Part shown: piece by piece, positions 12,792-24,457 of the stretch
Layout: each line of letters opens with the position of its first letter
How positions within the stretch are numbered: the first letter of the stretch is position 1
NCBI RefSeq assembly: GCF_000143535.2
Contig: NC_037314.1
Span: forward strand, 1,612,001-1,676,000
DNA: 64,000 bases
Origin: Botrytis cinerea B05.10
Lineage: Eukaryota > Ascomycota > Leotiomycetes > Helotiales > Sclerotiniaceae
Direction of reading: 5' to 3'
Program-made: the position numbers and the translations under genes
The notes under the pieces: generated by a model
The model's input: the letters and a program-made list of their open reading frames with translations, nothing else
The model's database searches: none
Told to the model about the DNA's origin: nothing

Positions 12792-14618
12792 ATGGCATCC
12801 AAGGTTTGAAGCCTGATGGTCTATCTTGGGCAAAACTAACATTTTGTGCAGCTCGGCTCCCCCGAGAGACCTGTTTACACTTTAGCCGAAGGTATATACT
12901 TCTTCCATATATATGTATCGAAAAACATAATTCTGAACTGTCTTAGGAGTACCAGTTGCGGATCCGACAACTTCATTGCAATTGAACACTTTCGGTCTAG
13001 GAGGCCTTGTATTATTGCAAGACACACAATTGATCGAAACGCTTGCGCATTTCTCACGAGAGAGAATTCCAGAGAGGCAGGTATCACATAATATTTTGAG
13101 GGAATTTACTGACAAACTGTAGAGTAGTTCATGCCCAGGCTGCTGGCGCTTTTGGAGAATTTGAAGTTACTCACGACATTTCGGATTTGACTTCAGCAGC
13201 CTTCTTGAATGGCATTGGAAAGAAGACTCCTTGCATGGTGCGCATATCCACAGTTGGAGGAGAAAAAGGATATCCAGATGTCGTGCGAGATGTGAGAGGC
13301 TATGCCATGAAATTTTATACCGAGGAGGGAAACCAAGACTTCGTCTTCAATAATACTCCTATATTTTTCATTCGCGATCCTCTCAAATTCCCTTCGCTAA
13401 ACCGATCACATAAACGTCACCCACAAACAAATGCCCCGGATGCTGACATGTTTTGGGATTTCCACAACAATAACCCCGAAGGAATACATCAGATCATGTA
13501 TCTCTTCTCCGATCGAGGAACTCCTGCTTCATTAAGACATCTAAACGCGTACAGTGGCCATACTTATAAGTTTACTAAGCAAAATGGCACATTCAAATAT
13601 GTACGATTCCACTTTCATTCGGATCAAGGAGTGAGGAATAATACAGCAGCCGTGGCAGAGAAGCTCTCAGGAACAAATCCGGATCACCATAAGTTGGATC
13701 TTTTTAATGCCATCGAACGTGGAGAGTTTCCTAGCTGGACAGCAAGTGTTCAAGTTATGGATCCAGAAGATGCCCAATCGTTTCGTTGGAACGTGTTTGA
13801 TATGACTAAAGTATGGCCACATAGCGAAGTTCCATTAAGACCTTTTGGTAAAATGACCCTAAACCGAAACGTAAGAGATATCATTCCTTTTTTACCTTTT
13901 AATACTTTCTAATTTACATATAGCCAAACAATTTCTTCACAGACATCGAACAAGCAGCTTTCTCGCCCTCGAATATGGTACCAGGTATTGCGCCATCTGC
14001 AGATCCAGGTAAGTCTCTAACCTCACCTCTACATCCACAAACATCACTAACTGCCTTCAAAAGTTCTCCAAGCCCGTCTTTTTTCATATCCAGATGCCGC
14101 TCGCTACCGCCTTGGCACAAATTATCAGCAACTCCAATCCAACGCTCCTCATTGTCCCGTCTACACACCATATCAACGCGATGGTCTTTCTTCAATCAAC
14201 GGTAACTATGGCCCCGATCCAAATTATGTCCGATCGAGCTTCGTACCACTTGCTCCTGTGACCAAAAATGCTCAGGCCGTGCATAATATTCAACATGAGC
14301 TCTGGAGCGGAAAAGTAACGGCGTTTACGAGTGAAGTTGTAGACGATGATTTTATACAGCCGAGGTATTTTTGGAGAGAGGTTCTAGGAAAACAGGAAGG
14401 TCAGCAGGAAAACCTGGTGGGCAATGTTGCGGGGGAGTTCGCGAATGTCAAGCATGAGAGAGTTAGAAGGGAGGCTATTGGTAAGTTCTGCGTCTTATTG
14501 TGTGTAGGTTTTTGAGTAATGTGCAGCTGATGATTTTTTTACAGAGATCTTTAGGAGGGTTGATGAAGATTTGGCAAAGAGAATAGAGAAGAAAATTGTA
14601 GAGTTGTCAAATGCTTGA
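12792..14618 (+). CDS. Catalase (small-subunit, haem)
   Basis: Seven exons (12792-12803, 12852-12891, 12947-13076, 13123-13870, 13924-14008, 14064-14480, 14545-14618) give 501 aa. Catalases convert hydrogen peroxide to water and oxygen. The active-site helix reads [20 protein letters not shown] with catalytic His 64, the distal Asn lies in [11 protein letters not shown] (about 137-138), and the proximal haem ligand is Tyr 347 in RLFSYPD. The length fits the small-subunit class without the extra C-terminal domain. There is no signal peptide and the end (ELSNA) is not a classic PTS1, so cytosolic location is likely. The intron within the active-site motif (13077-13122) can only be read as GC-AG. 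The first exon is 12 nt long. The divergent neighbour is a possible peroxide-producing GMC enzyme. Confidence 0.96.
13077..13122 (+). other. Non-canonical GC-AG intron in the catalase gene
   Basis: Conserved residues IPER-VVHA are restored only if the exon ends at 13076 and the intron starts GCAGGT. The nearby GT at 13081 would give a wrong frame. The intron is only 46 nt, has a good branch-like CTGAC near its 3' end, and ends TAG. Confidence 0.75.
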
Positions 14619-15156
14619 GCAATGAGCAGGTGCCAGAAGGGTTGAAGGGCTGAAGGGTTCATTTGGCAGAAGTGATTGTTATGATACATCGCAACAAGAA
14701 TTTATCCCGAGAATCGATAGGTCTAATAAAACTTGTCGTAACATTTTCAACTGTACGAGAGCCTTGAAGTACTTGTTTTTTGACTGGTTGATTTGTGATG
14801 TGAGAGGGTTTTCAAGAAACAAGCTCGAAATTTCGTGAGATTTGATAGTTCGTACCTCTTTTATCTTAGAGAAACCAGGAGAGCATTGGGGTAAGACCAC
14901 TTAGCATTGATTAAAGTATGATAGAAACTCAAACCCTATTTTTCCGATGGAGTAAGAGCGACTCTCCCTACTCTCATTCCGCATCGGGATATGTTAAGCA
15001 TCAATCGGCCTTCCCTGATATCTGGTCTTCGAATCTCCACCTCCCAAGACTCTTCTTACTTATATTAAAAGGTCATTTCAAGAATTTGTCTTTGCATTTG
15101 CCAACTTTCCCATTATAAATTACATTAACTCTGTATCATTCAAGTATTAGCTACAG
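14619..15156. other. Intergenic region
   Basis: The 3' flank of catalase and promoter of the next + gene. No ORF or element could be supported. Confidence 0.4.
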
Positions 15157-16775
15157 ATGGACACATCAGAGTGGAGCTCGAACCTCGCGGTGAGAAACAA
15201 GGAGCCCGTAGTCACCGTGAGAGAGATTCTCCAAGATTCGGAGTGAGTGCAACGACCTCCCAGGACACTCTTGTTGTTTATACTCCTGAAATGAAAACAC
15301 TAATTATCTCGACTGCACAGTGTCGACGACCAAATTATAGAACCATGCTCCTCCCACAGCCCTCGTAAACGCAATCATTACGAGGTGGAGAGAAACTCGA
15401 TTATTACTCCATCGATCCGGTAACTCTCCAAACAAGATAGGGGCATTGAAGTTCGTTATAGCATTGTTGACACTTTCAATCAGAAAACCAAGCAACGAGA
15501 AGGAACAAGTATCGCCAGCAAAGCGCCAACGCAATGCTAAAGGCTTGGAATCAATTTGCCTACAGGCAGAGCACAATGGCAAGAGTCGAGGAACTGTTTT
15601 CATGGAAAGGTAGGTAAATTTTGAAAATTGCCGCACATTCAAAGCTGATTGTCATGCAGAGAGATTGCTATAGCAAAGAAAGGTAATGAAAGAATTCCTG
15701 ATACGCCCAATATTGGGAAGCGAATCGGGGGATTAAGAGCGATGCTGTTGTAAGTTTATAGCCCAAACAGCATTTTGATTATTGCTAATAAGGATACTAG
15801 GGGGCCGGAACCGCAATCATCACTCCCATCTGACCGTAATGGACCGGAGTCTTCTGGTACCAAGGAAACAACGCCCATAGACACAAAGATGTAAGCCATA
15901 TAATCACTCAGAATTTTGATGGAGACTTCGAGCTCTAACTTACCCTACATCTTAGGCACCCCGTGGATATCCTCAGTCCCGCACTAGGACATCCTAGCTC
16001 TGCGCAACATGAAAACTCCAGATTAGATTGTATTTCTAGTAGCTCCAAATCTCGTCATTATAAATACCACAATCTCAAGAGCAACTACGAGAATAATCCA
16101 CACAACACTCCCGAAGCTCAAACCCCCAAGGAAAGCAGCGACAAGTACGAATATAAGCTTAATAACACTAAACCCAACCAAGATTGCGAACAAATCAGCA
16201 AAACCTTTGAATCTCTCTTCCCCATAGTCGAAGATTGGATCGAGCAGCAAAAGTCTCAATTCGATACTCTTACTGAAAAAATCAATAAAACTTTCAGCTT
16301 GATACAACAAGGTGAACGGCTGCTACAGAACGTCATGGATACCGAAAACGCTTCTCGATTGGAGCTCCTGATCGACAAGATCACTCATTTACTCGCAGAA
16401 GATTTAATGACTGATGTTCCCAGCTCTGCAGCACCCAGTTCTTCACCAGAGAGAGACTCCGTCGCCCAACTTACAAAAGTTTATTTGCCAACCGACCCTC
16501 CCCAGACTTTGGAAGAACTTCAACAATTAGCCAACATGAGATCACACGCGGGCGTAAGTTTGAGTGAAAAAGAAGCAGAGTTTATGTCGGCCATTGCGTA
16601 TCTCGGCGCTAAACAAACGAAGCTCAAGGAGGAATGGAACATGCTCAACTTAAGAGAAGACAAGAACGATCTCGAATTTATGTTCGAGATGAATTGCCGT
16701 GAGCGAGCAGAGGTTTTGGAGGGGGTTTGGGATTTGAAGAAAAAAATTGCGGAGTTCTACATGTTTAGAAGATAA
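15157..16775 (+). CDS. Orphan protein with C-terminal helical/coiled segments
   Basis: Six exons (15157-15242, 15321-15419, 15484-15609, 15660-15749, 15801-15890, 15956-16775) keep one frame and give 436 aa. All five introns have GT donors and AG acceptors, with lengths of 43-78 nt. ATG 15157 opens MDTSEWSSNLAVRN; I cannot exclude a further upstream exon. The N-terminal half is polar and disordered with basic patches (PAKRQRNAK) that could be nuclear signals. The second half holds two likely helical segments, about residues 245-295 (EDWIEQQKSQFDTLTEKINK) and 360-436 (AYLGAKQTKLKEEW onward). I recognise no domain and assign no function. The 3' end converges on the NDUFAF7-like gene, 288 nt away. 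Confidence 0.7.
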
Positions 16776-17063
16776 GTGAATTGTGACATGCGTCAGAACG
16801 ATGTAAAGCTGGAGCTATTAGGCTCATTGATATTAGAGTTGTAAGGTGGGACTCCTATTACTGTAACATCGTTATCTTCGACTCTGCAAGGTATGCACCT
16901 GTCTCTTGAATTCTTTCCATTTTTTTATCCAATCGGGGAAGGGCGTGCAATGGCCAGCTAGAGAAGCTAGTTGTCACATATCATGAATAGAAGCTCAACA
17001 ATTATCAAAGATCATGCGTTGATAGGAAATTTTGTTATGTGCACATTTACTTAGTATTTTATT

Positions 17064-18675
17064 TCATACAGTAGTAAGAACACTTGCATTCTTATACCAC
17101 GTCAAAAGAGGATTTTCCCCGTTCTTGGTCTCCGTCTGTTCCACATAAGCCCATCGGTTCAGAAACTCTTCATGTGATAACACTTGTGTGAACTTTCCTG
17201 TGATGGCTCTGTATACATCATCCATGACAGCAAAGTCAGTAGGGAATAATATATCAAAATATCCTTGATGTACCTATATGCCATTAGCAATGATGAAAGG
17301 GACAAGAGATGTTTATGCTCACAAAAGGCGTCGTAACAGGAACTGTTCTCCTTTTATATCTCGTCTGTACAACTGGTGCATTGACTCCCTTGATGGTGTC
17401 CGGCAGTGAATGAAAATCACTTGTTACTAATCTATGCGCCGGGAAATACTTGGCCAGAATATCGAAGAACTGCATTAGTCTCGTGGGTATATATTCTGGC
17501 TGACTGAGATTCGGAGCGAATGGCATGTTGTTCCTCAAAGTCTTCACTAATTTGTTCTGCGGGAGGGGGTGTGGGTATTTTCCATTAGTAGCAGCGTGTC
17601 GTACACGAAGGAATCTAGATGCTATGGGATCGATGGTGGGGGTGTAGAAGTCGTAAAAGTCACCGGTGTTGGATATCAGGACGGTGCCTTGAAGAGGTTC
17701 TTCGGTTACAGGGTCGTATCGAATAGAGTCATGAGCAAAGTTGTCGAAAACTTCCATGGCGAGGAAGAAACATGGTGAGGGTACTATCTGGTTCCATTCA
17801 AATACTGATTTGTTGATAATTTCAACTTTGGATGAGTGTCCTCGAGAATTGGCATTCCGTAACAGGTGTGATTTCTGTAGTGATGCAAGATTACTAGATA
17901 TCTCAATGATCTTAAATTTTGTGCGAGCATAGACCTCAGGTTCTGTGGCGCGAATATAGTCGAGTATATTGAGCATGAGAGTACCATTTCCTGCACCCAT
18001 CTCGTAGATAATGAGGTCGTGGTATGGGTACTGCGATATTTTGTAATTATTGATCAAATACCGGGCTATAGCTTCACCATAGTAGGGTCGGAAAAGCTCC
18101 GTCGGCGTATGCCATAATTGGCGAGTCTCATTGGGAGACTTGAGATCCAACTCGTCCTCAAACTCGGTGTACCGTTGGCCTAGGAGACGGTGAAATGCTG
18201 GTTCATCTTCGAGCGAGTTGAAGTCGAAAGGTTCGCCAGGAGTAAAGATAACGACTTGCTTTGAGAAGTAACCATAAGAAGGATTGTATAAACTATCTGC
18301 GAAACGTGTCAGAAAATCACACGGTATGTTGGAGACTAGATTGTGAATACCTTCGATGAAATCTCGCGTGAGCATCTTCACACGCCTCGGTCTTTCTCTC
18401 CTCCCCCTCAACTGATCCGCTGTAACAATTGGATACTTGTTGAATTCCTCCATCATGTCTATCGGAAAGATATCCGTTCTCTGCTGCCAATGGCTTTCAT
18501 TCTTGCTTGTCTCCTTCACTCCTCTGCCCCTCCTACTGGTGGTCGACAAACATCTCAACTGCGAGCCATGCCCATTCCATGCTCGAGGAGACAGAGAAGA
18601 ATGAGATCGCAAAACCTCACAGTTCTTGTGTCGAAATAGCTGCCGAAACAGTTGTGCCACAATTGGGGTGTCCAT
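17064..18675 (-). CDS. Mitochondrial NDUFAF7/MidA-like methyltransferase
   Basis: Two exons, 17323-18675 and 17064-17273, across a 49-nt intron (17274-17322) give 520 aa. The fold is the DUF185 (SAM_MT) family: a SAM-binding loop YEMGAGNGTLMLNILDYI, the preceding FRPYYGEAIARYLINNYKIS, and the later MEVFDNFAHDS. In animals NDUFAF7 dimethylates an arginine of the complex I subunit NDUFS2 during assembly; a similar role is likely because filamentous fungi keep complex I. The first ~50 residues are Arg- and Ser-rich with almost no acidic residues (SHSSLSPRAW, CLSTTSRRGRG), a typical matrix presequence. The gene is head-to-head with the Mcy1-like gene with only 202 bp between start codons. Confidence 0.88.
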
Positions 18676-18877
18676 CGACCAAAGTGTTTAAATTCTTCTG
18701 TGTGTTTCTTGAGGGGACCTCTGTCGCATTGTTGAGTTCTGGTTGGTCCAAGCTTCTTCCGCAAAGTTTTGCAAGGATATTGAAAGAGTTGACCCTGTGA
18801 AAAATCACATCATTAACAGAATGATTTTATTCACGACTCATGATTAAGATAATGATGATGGGAATATCGAGGATATA
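18676..18877. promoter_or_regulatory. Compact bidirectional promoter
   Basis: Only 202 bp separate the start codons of the divergent NDUFAF7-like (-) and Mcy1-like (+) genes, so both promoters and 5' leaders must share this sequence. No specific binding site was identified. Confidence 0.6.
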
Positions 18878-20292
18878 ATGTCTCTGAGCAACCACCCCAA
18901 GGCATATGGATCTGCAGCAGTTGCAGTTGCATTTGTGGCAGGAGTTCTGTTGACATTGGGTTTCAAGGATTTATATCCTGATTTGGAACGAAGATATCAA
19001 AGACGGCGAAAGGGAACTGGAACTGGGCCTGGAATCATTGCATCTGATTCATCTTCATCTGATCTAAGACTTGTTGGCTCTAACCTACCTCCGCTAAAGC
19101 TAGAAGACCGCACTCGGAAATCAGTTGTCGGGTTACCGAAACCTCTGATTCCAGAAGGAATAGAAGGATGTATTGGAAATACACCATTATTCAAGATCAA
19201 GAGTCTTTCTGATGCAACAGGATGCACTATTCTTGCGAAAGCGGAGTTCTTGAACGGGGGAGGAGGAAGTCCCAAAGATAGAGTAGCATTGAATATGATT
19301 ATGATGGCAGAAGAGGAAGGATTCCTGAAACCTGGTCGAGGTGACACTATTTATGAAGGCACAGTTGGGTCAACTGGTATTTCACTTGCAACTTTAGCAC
19401 GTGCCAGAGGTTACAAAGCATACATATGTATGCCTAATGACCAGAGCACAGAGAAGTCAGATCTTCTGCATCATTTGGGAGCTACCGTTGAAAGGGTCAC
19501 CCCAGCACCTATCACTTCTACTGAGCATTTCGTCAACCTGGCAAGACGTAGAGCGAAGGAACATACAGCCTCTAAAACAGATTCTAGTAGAGGGTTCTTT
19601 GCTGATCAATTCGAGTCTCGTGCAAATTACAGGGCACATTTTCAATCTACAGGACCCGAGATTTATGCCCAGACAGGAGGTGATGTAAGCAACCAAACCT
19701 TCAAAATCCCAACCACAATTTAGCTAATGACGTTTAGATTGATGCATTTGTGGCCGGTGCAGGGACAGGAGGAACCATCTCAGGCGTAGCACTTTACTTA
19801 AAACAAGAGCAACTTATGGGACAAGATCTCAAAGTCGTACTTGCAGATCCAGAGGGAAGTGGCCTTTACAACAAAGTCAAACATGGCGTCATGTTCTCTT
19901 CAACCGAGAAAGAAGGCACAAGACGCCGGCAGCAGGTTGATACTATCGTCGAAGGAATTGGAATCAATCGGCTAACGGAGAACTTCGAAGCGGGGCGAGA
20001 AATCATCGATGATGCCGTAAAGGTGACAGACTTGCAAGCACTCAAAATGGCGAGGTGGCTAGTAGAGAAGGATGGCATTTTTGTTGGGAGTAGCAGTGCT
20101 GTCAACTGTGTGGCAGCTGTAGCAACAGCGCTAACATTGGAGAAGGGGAGTACGGTGGTTACTATTCTTTGTGATAGCGGAACGAGGCATTTGAGTAAAT
20201 TTTGGAAAAAAGTGGGAGAACTGGGCTTGGAGGAGGATCATGATACCCAAGATTTGCTAGCTCACTTACGTCTCCAACCAACTGGGGAATAA
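18878..20292 (+). CDS. Membrane-anchored cysteine synthase homologue (Mcy1/Cys12-like)
   Basis: Two exons, 18878-19684 and 19738-20292, across a 53-nt intron (19685-19737) give 453 aa. This is a fold-type II PLP enzyme: the Schiff-base lysine is K133 in GGGGSPKDR, the phosphate and substrate loop reads EGTVGSTGISLA where CysK has EPTSGNTG, and the glycine loop AGAGTGGTISG follows the intron. Residues about 10-29 form one hydrophobic segment followed by RRYQRRRK, an N-terminal signal anchor as in yeast Mcy1 (mitochondrial outer membrane) and S. pombe Cys12. The family would make cysteine from O-acetylserine and sulfide, but yeast Mcy1 has no firmly established activity. A region of more than 20 residues after the anchor is Gly/Ser-rich linker. 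Confidence 0.9.
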
Positions 20293-20980
20293 ACATGTTG
20301 ATGGGTTCATCGCGCCTCCACTCTTTGCACGAAAACGTATGGCAGCTGGCTTTCACGACCTAAAAGGTCATTCGTACATATTCAACTTAAGTCACGCAAC
20401 CAGCCTACTTCCAATTCTATAATACAACTTTAGAGCATATGATAGTCCTTTGTTACTCGACTTCGTTCCAAGAAATTTACTCGGCCTTTGCTTCTCGCGC
20501 CTATGCAATAAGGAACGAACGGACTTAAGCCTGAGAGTGGTCACGTTTCATGAGATTACCAAAATATTTGGCTTTCACTATATTGTTTGTGCGAATCAGT
20601 TCGTATCGATTAATATTTTTGGGGGTTAAGTTGGATTCTCCATAGATAAAATAACAATATACACAAATCCGCTTGTGAGGGGGGGATATGTCCTTGTTGA
20701 TATACCAATGCTTGCCAACTGTTTGTCTTACAAGCGGCAGGTTTACATTTATCCGCTACTAATCTCAAAATTACCGTTAGATCCAGTCATTTGGCTGTAA
20801 TTTGCTTCTCAATCAATGAACTGCAAGAGAGAGATAATATGGAAATCTAATTGAAGGAGAACTTTTCCTACGCCGCACATCCGCGGCAAGTGTTAGACGC
20901 TAGCATGCGAGGACGCAGAGAAAAAACATGTAAAGCATTTCCTCTGCGAGGCCCCCAGCGAATGACAGCCCAATTATAGA
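20293..20980. other. Convergent intergenic region
   Basis: The 3' flanks of the Mcy1-like gene and the O-methyltransferase gene. I see no coding or structural feature. Confidence 0.4.
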
Positions 20981-22491
20981 TTAATTTTGTTCGAGTCCAA
21001 CCTTTGCTTCCCAAACCGCTTCTATGATACCTAGGTTACTTCCCTCAGGAATGCATACCTTTGGCTTCCCAAAACGAGGATCAGCGGCTTGGAACAAGGT
21101 AGCCCAATCATCGGCATCGCGTTCGCGAGAATTAAAGAGAGAAAACATGATCATATCCATAGCCCTGTTCTACTGTTAGATTTTCGACCAAGAACTTGCA
21201 ATTCCAGACTGAACAGATAAAGAGACCGAGTTGTAAGCATACCTCGCAGCTTGTTCTTTAAGTATGGGTACTGCTCCAGGCTCTGGGAGCAGATGGTCGT
21301 AGCAAATGACCCGAGCACCAGGTTTCAACTGTGGAATCAATGCTCGGAGTATCTTGATGCAATGAGCCTCCGGCCAATTATGAAAGATTTGGCTGAATAG
21401 ATATACATCGGCTTGAACAGTTTGATCAGTGAAGAAATCATGTCCGATGGTTTCGATCCTGTCTTTTACATTCTTTGGTAAAGTTTTTTCAATCCCCTCA
21501 ACCACGCTCGGCAAGTCTTGAAGAACAAGTTCCAGTTTGGGATAGGTTTGTGCCAGTTCGACAGAAATGTGACCTTGTGCTCCGCCAACGTCCACAACTT
21601 TGGTAACAGTATCCCAGGGATAGTTATTGACCAAAAAAGATGCTTGAGATGATACTGGCACAGCGCTGCTAAAAAACATCATAGCTTCGGCCATACGACT
21701 GGACATCGCTGGACGACTTGAGTGATATTCAAATAGGCTCTGGTCAGTTTTGTGATAATGACTCCAGCCCTAGAATAGTTAGCTTAAATTGGTCATCCTT
21801 GTGGTTGAGAGAATTTACTGTCTTGGTAACATCTTCAGTCTCTCCATGATCTCTGATGGCATCGAGCGTCTAATAAATGTCAATAATAGAAGCTTGGAAC
21901 TTGAAATTTTGCCTACATGAGCCAAAGCTTGCCAGGTTTCATCAAACTTGAAACCAAGGCCTGACCGGGCCATAGGGTTGTCAACGAGAACCCTAGACGC
22001 TGCAGAGTGGGCCACGAACCCCTTCTGGGGCTCTGTAAAACAGCGATTCCAGACCATAGCGAAACGCAGGATTCGTTGCAAGTTGACGACACCAAGTCCA
22101 CACTTTGTAGAGAGGTCCTGATATGAAATTTGTCCATTAATGGGTACTTTTGAGGCAATATCATACCGGTATATTGCTTGGAGACCAACCCCATTATACT
22201 AGTAAGATTTCCTTAGTTATACTTCTATGGAATCCCTAAAATGGCAAGAGAGAAACTTACCGTTGGTCTAAGAGCGACAGCTGGGCCCTGAAGAAGATCA
22301 AAGAGCTCAAGGCTAGAAGTTTTTGCTGCTTCTAGGGCCTTTTGAGCTTCCTTATTCAGCCCAAAATCTACAGGACCATCTTCGTGAAAGGATGGGGCTG
22401 GTAGATTATGGTCTTTGAGATACTTATCAACTGTACATGTTGATGCTTGGATCTGGGCCGCCAGCTCCGACAATCTAGAATAGTTGCTCAT
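20981..22491 (-). CDS. COMT-type O-methyltransferase
   Basis: Five exons (22261-22491, 21917-22198, 21819-21869, 21243-21769, 20981-21164) with introns of 49-78 nt give 424 aa. The N-terminal half is the helical dimerisation/winged-helix region of plant-COMT-like fungal enzymes (VPINGQISYQDLSTKCGL). The C-terminal half is the SAM-binding Rossmann domain with VVDVGGAQGHISVELAQ, and the motif FHNWPEAHCIKILR carries the catalytic-base histidine. It methylates a hydroxyl on a small aromatic molecule; relatives act in fungal secondary metabolism such as sterigmatocystin-type pathways, but no polyketide synthase, NRPS or P450 lies in this window, so no cluster can be claimed. It has no signal peptide and is likely cytosolic. 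Confidence 0.9.
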
Positions 22492-23580
22492 ATTTCAACT
22501 TGTCGCCCAAAAGAATTGATGATGTCAAAACGGCAAGAATCTTTTCAAGGAAAGCTATTGCCTCGAGAATATGGTGACTGGCCGGACGGGTCGTTTCTCT
22601 TATTGTTCAAATGACAACGAATCCGTGAAAGTTCACAGCTTTAGTTAATCAATTTGTACTCGGTGGGCACGACATGATATCTATGCAGTATCTCATGTTA
22701 GATTTGTGCGATTGGCTATTCACACCTTCTTTAGTTGAGCTAGGCAGCTCCTTCCATCTTTTGAATTTACCGCAATTCATATTTATTGTCTACTGATCTA
22801 ACAATGAACAGCCGTTACTGTTGGCGGAGTGACAAGACTTTATTGTAGTATGACAAGCGTGACGAGAAATCGCGTATCGTGAGGCCTCACCCCGCAAGTA
22901 GATCTGGTCGTGATGGTCAGAAAAGGAACCAATCACTATATTATCCACCCTATTAACGAAGGGTTTGGACTTGAGTTGAAAGGAGAAAAAGCGTCAATCG
23001 TCGTTGATTCTAATTGTTTTGACAATAGCGAGAAAAATTTGACACCAATTCATTCTATGTCCCTGTACATCTCCGCAAACATATACAGAGTTCTATTCTT
23101 CCTTTTGCATATCAAGATTATTTTCACGTGCAATTTCATCTAAGAATCGAAACCCCAACTCATCCGAGAAAAAGTTGGCCCAGCGGTCTCGACACCTCAA
23201 ATTTTCGTCCCGAATTATCAGATTGAAGAAACAAATTCGATCCAATTCGACATGCAGATGTTACGTCCGTTGATGAACTCGTGGCAAGAGTCCCAAGTTC
23301 AAAAGTCTTAATGTATTCTTCATTAGAAGATGTGGATAACGTCTTGGGAATAATATCATTTGTGACTTTACTACTTGGTGCCTGAAATAGTACACCATTG
23401 ACTCCCAAGTTGATGATGCCCACCCCTGACAATGTAGCTATGGTTCTCCAGCACTGATCGTCTGTCCAAGTATCAGGTGCAACTGGAACACCGGAGTCAC
23501 TGCTTCGCACAACAACTGATATCCTTAGAGCAGGAATAGATGTATTGTAAATTCGTTGATATTATTAATTAAGCGAAGCA
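22492..23580. other. Intergenic region
   Basis: The promoter side of the O-methyltransferase gene and the 3' flank of the Dsc2-like gene. Open frames at 22910-23143 (+) and 23160-23510 (-) lack ATG starts or recognisable content. I see no supported feature. Confidence 0.4.
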
Positions 23581-24457
23581 TTATGGCGCTCCTCTAAATT
23601 GATCAATAAATTGATTCGCCAGAGTTCTTCTTCTTCCGACTTCTCCGCCCGACTGACCATCCGATCCGGTAGCAGCCGCTGTATTTTCTCCTTCTAATCT
23701 CCTCCTCATTCCTTCAAACCCTTCACTTCTCTTTTTGGCCTGAACGCCTACCATCCAACCCGGTAATCTCCATCGCGTAAGAGCTGTAGGTAGCACATCG
23801 TTTCGCCAGCAATAACCAATAATCCAGCCGACCATAGCAGATATCAGCGAGCCTGGGAATTGCGAAAGACCCAGTTGAATAGCGGGAAGATATATGTATG
23901 ATTTATCCGAGAATGTAACGCCCACGAAATTCTCCTCGGTCATAGGTGCAGATGTAGCTGCAACTTTGTATTTGTATTGATGCGGAATAACGGCATGATA
24001 TTGGGCTAGGATAGCAAATATAAGAGCCGTTGGTCCTGCGGGCAGATAATTTATCACGTAGAGGGAAAGAGGTCGCAGAAGGATCAGTAAGACTGGCGAT
24101 ATTATCGATGTGAAGCAGAAAGATAATATCAGGAAAGACTAGAAGTATATTTTCAGCAACTATCCACGGTAAATTGAAGAATGAACAACTCACGGCAAAT
24201 CTACGAGATCCCCATAATCTTTCCACCACTCTCATATTATAGTATGTTATCGCGCCAAAAAACACTTCTGTCGAATTAGTATAGCATAATTGATAACTGA
24301 GCATCCGCCATAATTGATGATATCGTAGCAGATGAGGATCTGCTTGTATATAGAAAAAATGCTTTGAATCTGTGATACTGGCGAGGAGCGAGGTTACGAT
24401 AACCCCATAGACAAGGCTGCGCGTTACTGGCGCATCTGAAAACCCGGTAGAGAGCAT
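23581..24457 (-). CDS. Dsc2-like rhomboid pseudoprotease / UBAC2-like membrane protein
   Basis: Two exons, 24194-24457 and 23581-24138, across a 55-nt intron (24139-24193) give 273 aa. I start at ATG 24457 (MLSTGFSDAPVTRSLVYG) because an in-frame stop lies just upstream. The pattern is rhomboid-like: a first helix (SLVYGVIVTSLLASI), the HQLWRMLSYQL segment, EVFFGAITYYNMRVVERLWGSRRFA, and three further membrane segments. The rhomboid catalytic GxSG is not present. The C-terminus ends with the short RRRTLANQFIDQFRGAP tail typical of fungal homologues. In A. fumigatus and S. pombe, Dsc2/DscB belongs to the Golgi Dsc E3 ligase that activates SREBP under low oxygen or sterol. An unnamed UBAC2-like relative is the main alternative. 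Confidence 0.75.

Noticed and set aside
20981..22491. Secondary-metabolite gene cluster around the O-methyltransferase
   Set aside because: No polyketide synthase, NRPS, terpene synthase, P450 or cluster regulator lies nearby; neighbours are housekeeping genes.
23160..23510. 116-codon frame on the minus strand
   Set aside because: It has no ATG (it opens with GTG), no homologous motif and no splice continuation to a neighbour.
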